Origin: JBBROS01 sp043748985
GTDB lineage: Bacteria > Pseudomonadota > Alphaproteobacteria > Acetobacterales > Acetobacteraceae
Reading direction: 5' to 3'
Assembly (NCBI GenBank): GCA_043748985.1
Contig: JAYVEG010000055.1
Span: forward strand, 1 to 18,370
DNA length: 18,370 bases
Shown: piece by piece, positions 14,154 to 18,370 of the stretch
How the letters are laid out: every line of letters starts with the position of its first letter
How positions within the stretch are numbered: position 1 is the stretch's first letter
Translations under genes and position numbers: made by a program
The notes under the pieces: generated by a model
Databases searched by the model: none
What the model was told of the DNA's origin: nothing
The model's input: only the letters and a program-made list of their open reading frames with translations

Positions 14154-14449
14154 CGGGAGCGTCCCACCCCCGCGGTTCCCCTCCCTGAAGGCAGGACGAT
14201 CGCATTCTTACCAGGACAGCCCCCGGAACGCCCAGGCACGCGCGAAGCGCCTGAAAAAGACGGTCCCTCGACGCTCACCAACAAGGCGGTCCGGCAAGAC
14301 AACACTCTTCGTGTTCTCCTACTTCTTCCACCCCCTGATCACCCTGCCATCCGGCCAGCTCCGTTCATCCCCGCCTTCCGCCAACCGCGAAAATTTCGCG
14401 ACATCGAACAACCCCGCTTGCAACCTGGCCCGATCTGCCGACTTAAGCG
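14154..14449. other. Intergenic region between marC and the methyltransferase gene
   Basis: I see no gene in these 296 bases. A short AACAC-TCTTC-GTGTT stem-loop lies at 14301-14315 without a T-run. A perfect palindrome at 14386-14400 is listed separately. No clear -35/-10 pair is visible before the methyltransferase start. Confidence 0.5.
14386..14400. promoter_or_regulatory. Perfect 15-bp palindrome upstream of methyltransferase
   Basis: CGCGAAA and TTTCGCG flank a single central A. It ends 49 bp before the methyltransferase start codon, a normal operator position, and is one of few A/T-containing patches in the gap. The regulator is unknown. Confidence 0.45.
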
Positions 14450-15418
14450 ATGATGCTCGACACAATAATCAGGGGGGAAACCGACGGGCTCGTCGACCTT
14501 GCACGTCGCGTGCAGGCCACCGGCTACCGGTTCGTCGCACCCACCCCGGCCACCCACGCCCGCGTCAACGCCCGCTCCGGCGCCGCTTGGGCCCGCGACC
14601 TGCACGACGTCTTCGGCTGGTCCCGTCCCTTCATGCCCGGAACAATTCCCCAAGACATCGTCGACGCCATGCGCAACGCCAACGTCCTGGCCCCCCACGA
14701 AGACGGCTGGCGCAGCCTCGTCCGTCTCTCGGACCTCGACGGCATGACCTTCCTTCACTCCGCCTACCCCACCACCGCCGCCGACGCCGTCTTCTTCGGC
14801 CCCGACACCTACCGCTTCGCCCGCGCCACATCCTACTGGCTGGACCGCTCCCACCGCCAAATCCATCGCGCCGTCGATATTGGCTGCGGCGCCGGCCCCG
14901 GCGCCGCCCTGATCGCCCGCGCCTGCCCCGCCGCGGACGTCTACGCCGCCGACATCAACGACGCCGCCCTCGCCATCACACGCGCCAACGCCGCCCTCAA
15001 CGGCGTCGCCATCACCGCCGTCAACAGCAACCTCCTCGCCGCCATCCCTGGCCGGTTCGACCTCATCGTCGCCAACCCCCCCTACCTCGTCGACCCCGCC
15101 GAGCGCGCCTATCGGCACGGCGGCGGTCCCCTCGGCGCCGGCCTCTCCCTCATGATCCTAGACGCCGCCCTCGACCGCCTTGCACCGGGAGGCACCCTTC
15201 TCCTCTACACCGGTGCCGCCATCGTGCGCGGTAACGACCCCTTCCATGACGCCGCTGCCGCCCGACTTGCGAAAATCGACATGGCCTGGCGCTACGAGGA
15301 AATCGACCCCGACGTCTTCGGCGAGGAACTCGAATCCGGCGTCTATGCCGCCACAGATCGCATCGCGGCCGTCCTGCTGACGGTCGAGCACAGGAACGAC
15401 CAAAATGCCCGACGGTAG
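14450..15418 (+). CDS. Class I SAM-dependent methyltransferase, PrmC/RsmC-like with NPPY
   Basis: The 322-residue protein has a helical N-terminal domain (about 1-130) containing the recurring VFFGPDTYRFARAT segment, then a Rossmann methyltransferase domain. Motif I is VDIGCGAGPG (142-151), the SAM-ribose acidic residue is Asp168 in YAADIN, and motif IV is VANPPYLVD (207-215). NPPY marks enzymes that methylate planar nitrogens: adenine N6, guanine N2 or protein glutamine N5 (PrmC/HemK). The architecture, an accessory N-domain plus an NPPY methyltransferase, is shared with rRNA and release-factor methylases, but I cannot name the substrate. Two adjacent ATG codons (14450, 14453) are possible starts. 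The gene overlaps the downstream di-iron-oxidase candidate by 14 nt, so the two are almost certainly one operon, which raises the possibility that it acts on a small molecule or on its partner's product. Confidence 0.88.
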   Translation: MMLDTIIRGETDGLVDLARRVQATGYRFVAPTPATHARVNARSGAAWARDLHDVFGWSRPFMPGTIPQDIVDAMRNANVLAPHEDGWRSLVRLSDLDGMTFLHSAYPTTAADAVFFGPDTYRFARATSYWLDRSHRQIHRAVDIGCGAGPGAALIARACPAADVYAADINDAALAITRANAALNGVAITAVNSNLLAAIPGRFDLIVANPPYLVDPAERAYRHGGGPLGAGLSLMILDAALDRLAPGGTLLLYTGAAIVRGNDPFHDAAAARLAKIDMAWRYEEIDPDVFGEELESGVYAATDRIAAVLLTVEHRNDQNARR

Positions 15419-16286
15419 CAACCTCGCCAACCTCACCGAAAACGACCGCTGGCATCGCCGCCTTGCCGCCTTCAACGCCGCCCGCTTCAGCCCCGCCCTC
15501 CCCACCGCCGATTGGGAGAACGCGATCGAGCTGAACGCCGCCCTGTGGCTCGAGGAAGGCCGCTGGCTCGAACAGCAGCGCGCCGACGTCATCGCCCGCG
15601 CCGCCCAGGCCCCTACCGACCCCGACGGCTTCGTCACCTGGTTCGAACAACTGGAACACACCGGACCCGGCCAGAACGATCCTCTCTTCCCCTACCTCGC
15701 CGAACACGCATCCATGGACGAGATGAAGTGGTTCCTCGAACAGGAAGTCGCGGGTGAAGCCGGCTTCGACGACCTCACCGCCATGACCCAGATGCGCCTG
15801 CCCACCCCCGCCAAGCTCGAACTCGCCCGCAACTACTGGGACGAGATGGGCCGCGGCAATGAGAAGGGTATGCACGGCCCCATGCTCGAACATTTGGCCA
15901 CAACCCTCGGCCTGCACCCCAGCATCGACTCCACCGTCTGGGAGGCCCTGGCTCTCGCCAACACCATGGCCGGCCTCGCCGCCAGCCGCCGCTACGCCTA
16001 CCACTCCGTCGGCGCCCTCGGCGTCATCGAACAAACCGCCCCGGGCCGCGCGAAACTCGTCGGCGAAGGCCTCCGCCGACTCGGCATCTCCGGCAAGGAC
16101 CGCCACTACTTCGACCTTCACGCCGTCCTCGACATCAAGCACAGCGAAGCCTGGAACGCCGAAGCCGCCTGGCCCCTCGTGAAGCAGAACTCCGCCTGGG
16201 CCCCCGCCCTCGCCGAAGGCGCCCTCATGCGCCTCGAATGCGGCGCCGCCTGCTTCCGCCGCTACCGCGAAGTCCTGGGCCTCTAA
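15405..16286 (+). CDS. Haem-oxygenase-like di-iron oxidase candidate (iron-containing redox enzyme family)
   Basis: HDO proteins use a dinuclear iron site on a seven-helix haem-oxygenase fold for unusual oxidations (UndA, SznF, BesC, CADD). The expected ligand pattern is present in this 293-residue protein: Glu114 in FLEQEVAGEAG, Glu147 and His157 in YWDEMGRGNEKGMHG, Glu209 in GALGVIEQTAPGR, and H239-x3-D243-x2-H246 in LHAVLDIKHSEAW, the same H-x3-D-x2-H spacing as I recall for CADD. The segments ARNYWDEMGRG and GLRRLGISGKDRHYFDLH are typical of the Haem_oxygenas_2 family. The start is ATG at 15405 behind AGGAAC, inside the end of the methyltransferase gene. The N-terminal 80 residues are less conserved. 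The reaction is unknown; the family call is good and the ligand assignment is inferred from motif spacing. The gap that follows (16287-16461) shows no gene or clear terminator. Confidence 0.85.
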   Translation: MPDGSNLANLTENDRWHRRLAAFNAARFSPALPTADWENAIELNAALWLEEGRWLEQQRADVIARAAQAPTDPDGFVTWFEQLEHTGPGQNDPLFPYLAEHASMDEMKWFLEQEVAGEAGFDDLTAMTQMRLPTPAKLELARNYWDEMGRGNEKGMHGPMLEHLATTLGLHPSIDSTVWEALALANTMAGLAASRRYAYHSVGALGVIEQTAPGRAKLVGEGLRRLGISGKDRHYFDLHAVLDIKHSEAWNAEAAWPLVKQNSAWAPALAEGALMRLECGAACFRRYREVLGL

Positions 16287-16461
16287 AAACCCAAAGCCCT
16301 CGTAATCGAATACCCGGTCTCAAATAATGACGCCCCCACCGCGCGAAGCACCCCGAAATGCAACCTCAGCAATCACGTCGCAACCCAGGCAAGTAGACCC
16401 GCCCCCTTCGTGTTCACTTGTCCTTTAAATCCCCACAGCCCCCCACAAACGAAGGAAGCCC

Positions 16462-18321
16462 CTACCGCACCAAAGTCCTAGAAGGATCAGGCGAAGCCCG
16501 AGGCCGCAACCCCCGCCGCAGGATCGAAGCCAGCCGCAACCGCCGCTGCACCGTCTCCTCCGAAGGCTCCTCCGTCATCGCATGCCGCCGCAAGGTCAGC
16601 TTGCGCGTGTGAAACGCCTCCAACTCGGAACGATGTCCCACGCTGATCACCATCGTTCCCGACAGCTCATCCTGGAACAGCATCATCATCGACTCCTGGC
16701 TATGCGTGTCCAGCGCCGCCGTCGCCTCGTCCATGATCACCAGCCCCGGCCGCTGCACCAGCAACCGCGCAAATCCGATCCGCTGCTGCTCCCCCCCGCT
16801 CAGCTGCTTGTCCCATCGGTCATCCTCGTCCAGCCGCTTCACCAGCCCATGCAGCCCGCACCGCTCCAGCGCCGCCACGAGAACCTTGTCCGGCACCGCC
16901 TCATGCACCTTCGGATACTGCAGCACCGACCGCAGCGTCCCATGCGGGATATAGGTCCGCTGCGGCAGGAACGCGACCGATCGACCCGGCGGCAACAACA
17001 CCCGCCCCGACCCCCAAGGCCACAACCCCGCAATCGCCCGGATCAGCGTGCTCTTGCCAGACCCGCTCTCCCCCGTCAGCAACACGCGATCCCCAGGCTC
17101 GATCACCGTGTCGGCCTCGTCGATCATGACCCGCCCGTTGTACTGCGCAACGGACAACCCCTCCAAACGCAGCCGGTCGTCGGGGCTGTCGTCCACCACG
17201 ATCCGATCACTCTTATCCGTGCCCACCGAAGCATCCAGATGCCCGAACGCCGCCCACAACTGCGTCACCCGCCCGGCCGACGCCAACCACTCCGCGATCC
17301 GCGGATAGTTGTCGAACAGCCAGTTCAACGCCACCTGAACCTGCGCGAACGCCGCCGCCGTCTGCATCAGGCTGCCCAGCGACAGATTGCCCGAAAGATA
17401 GTTCGGCGCCTCCATCAACAACGGAAAAACCGGCGCCACCGCCCAGTTGGCCCCCGCCAGCCACGTCATCCGCGCCAGCTGGCTGATTTGCCGCATCCAT
17501 GCCGCCACCAGCGCCGACAGCGTCGCCCGCAGCCCCTGCGTCTCGTCCGCCTCGCCACCGATCAGGGCAATGCTCTCGGCGTTCTCCCGCACCCGCCCCA
17601 GCTCCGTCCGCAACTGCGCCTCGGCAGCGTTCTTCGCCTCGATCCTCCCGATCAGCGGCCCCCCGAACAACAGCATCGACCCCGACATAACCGCCGAATA
17701 CCCAACCGCCGCTAACACCATGAACCCGGGGATCTCAACCCCGCCCACCGTGGCACTGCCGCCCACCACCCACAGCACGCCGAAAAACACCGCCGCCGTC
17801 AGCACCGCATTCATGATCCCGGTGCCGAACTCCACCACAGGCTCCGTCGCCACTCGCGCATCCTCGGCGATGCGAAACTCCGGCGCATCCAGATCCGGCG
17901 CCACGATCGTCAACCGGTAGAACCGCTGGTCCCCCAGCCACCGCGCTGCAAGCCGCTCCGTCAGCCACTGCCGCCAATAAACCTGCAACCGCATCCGTGC
18001 GATCAACTGGAACACCGAGATCGAAGCCCAGGCCACCGCCAGTATCGCGAACAACCCGATCGCCGACAGCACGACATCCGCCCGCTTCGCCTCGAGCGAG
18101 TTGAAGAAGAACGCATTCCACTTGTTCACGCCGTACTGCACGCCGATGTTGGCGATCACCAGCAGCACCGTCATCGCCGTATACGTCCAGGCCCGCCCCG
18201 CCGTCGGACCCCGCCAGAATCCGCCCGCCAACCGCCAATAAACCCAGATCGTGCTGGCCTGCCGCGGCCGCAAATCCTTCGGCAAGCCGCCTGCCGTCGG
18301 GTCTTTCGCCGCAGCGCTCAC
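16462..18321 (-). CDS. ABC transporter, SbmA/BacA-like permease fused to ATPase
   Basis: This 619-residue protein resembles the ABCD/YddA/Rv1819c group: an SbmA/BacA-type transmembrane domain (about 1-340) joined to a nucleotide-binding domain. The membrane half has YGVNKWNAFFFNSLEAKR (63-80), YWRQWLTERLAARWL (115-129) and the signature APEFRIAED (146-154), corresponding to NPDQRIAED in SbmA/BacA. The ATPase has Walker A GESGSGKST (417-425), signature LSGGE (507-511), Walker B GLVIMDE (526-532) and H-loop His563, so it should be active. Relatives move peptides, cobalamin or very-long-chain acyl groups. The start is GTG at 18319-18321; an in-frame stop lies eight codons upstream and no ATG is in frame. 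The Arg/Pro-rich C-terminal tail (580-619) is not part of the ATPase fold. No neighbouring gene points to a substrate. Confidence 0.93.
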   Translation of the reverse strand: MSAAAKDPTAGGLPKDLRPRQASTIWVYWRLAGGFWRGPTAGRAWTYTAMTVLLVIANIGVQYGVNKWNAFFFNSLEAKRADVVLSAIGLFAILAVAWASISVFQLIARMRLQVYWRQWLTERLAARWLGDQRFYRLTIVAPDLDAPEFRIAEDARVATEPVVEFGTGIMNAVLTAAVFFGVLWVVGGSATVGGVEIPGFMVLAAVGYSAVMSGSMLLFGGPLIGRIEAKNAAEAQLRTELGRVRENAESIALIGGEADETQGLRATLSALVAAWMRQISQLARMTWLAGANWAVAPVFPLLMEAPNYLSGNLSLGSLMQTAAAFAQVQVALNWLFDNYPRIAEWLASAGRVTQLWAAFGHLDASVGTDKSDRIVVDDSPDDRLRLEGLSVAQYNGRVMIDEADTVIEPGDRVLLTGESGSGKSTLIRAIAGLWPWGSGRVLLPPGRSVAFLPQRTYIPHGTLRSVLQYPKVHEAVPDKVLVAALERCGLHGLVKRLDEDDRWDKQLSGGEQQRIGFARLLVQRPGLVIMDEATAALDTHSQESMMMLFQDELSGTMVISVGHRSELEAFHTRKLTLRRHAMTEEPSEETVQRRLRLASILRRGLRPRASPDPSRTLVR

Positions 18322-18370
18322 GACATCACGGACACACGATCACAGCCACAGGCAGCTCACCGCCCGGCGT

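Noticed and set aside
16380..16440. A CTTCGTGTTC segment that also occurs near 14308, considered as a LexA (GTTC-N7-GTTC) site or a direct repeat.
   Set aside because: Neither copy has the second GTTC at the required spacing and the shared stretch is only about ten bases.

Overview
The window is G+C-rich, densely packed bacterial DNA that looks like ordinary chromosome from an alphaproteobacterium, most likely of the Acetobacteraceae/Rhodospirillales type. The evidence is a DUF1476 protein (the ATP-synthase zeta inhibitor family, essentially restricted to Alphaproteobacteria), a fused IorAB-type indolepyruvate oxidoreductase, a peptide-type solute-binding protein remnant and strongly C/G-biased third codon positions. 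The taxonomic call is an inference from protein resemblance. I see no RNA gene, CRISPR array, insertion sequence or phage gene.

Layout. (1) 1-1552: the C-terminal end of a metallo-beta-lactamase-fold hydrolase, then on the minus strand a one-helix small protein, a proline-rich exported protein and a Nudix hydrolase translationally coupled to it. A perfect 23-bp palindrome (453-475) lies in the gap upstream of the small membrane protein. (2) 1621-4543: a divergent pair, an acyl-CoA synthetase (minus) and isovaleryl-CoA dehydrogenase (plus), 49 bp apart: branched-chain acid / leucine catabolism. (3) 4769-5164: an FNR/FixK-type box with class II promoter geometry upstream of a divergent DUF1476 protein. 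(4) 5179-6397: a decayed solute-binding-protein gene lacking its 5' part and carrying a frameshift. (5) 6441-9350: pyrF, a two-domain retropepsin-like protein and a second acyl-CoA dehydrogenase, with three copies of a short palindromic repeat around the last. (6) 9436-14153: a 1142-residue fused indolepyruvate oxidoreductase divergent from an Lrp/AsnC regulator, which overlaps a MarC-family membrane protein by ATGA; a perfect inverted repeat sits in the divergent gap. (7) 14386-16286: a PrmC/RsmC-like methyltransferase overlapping a haem-oxygenase-like di-iron oxidase (HDO) candidate by 14 nt. (8) 16462-18321: an SbmA/BacA-like transmembrane domain fused to an ABC ATPase.

Physiology. Much of the window serves aerobic or microaerobic catabolism of amino-acid-derived acids: acyl-CoA ligation, two FAD-dependent dehydrogenases and oxidative decarboxylation of aryl-pyruvates under a local amino-acid-sensing Lrp protein. 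The most promising little-described pieces are the methyltransferase-HDO pair, the FNR-type control of a diverged ATPase-inhibitor paralogue, and the Lrp-MarC cassette attached to the oxidoreductase.
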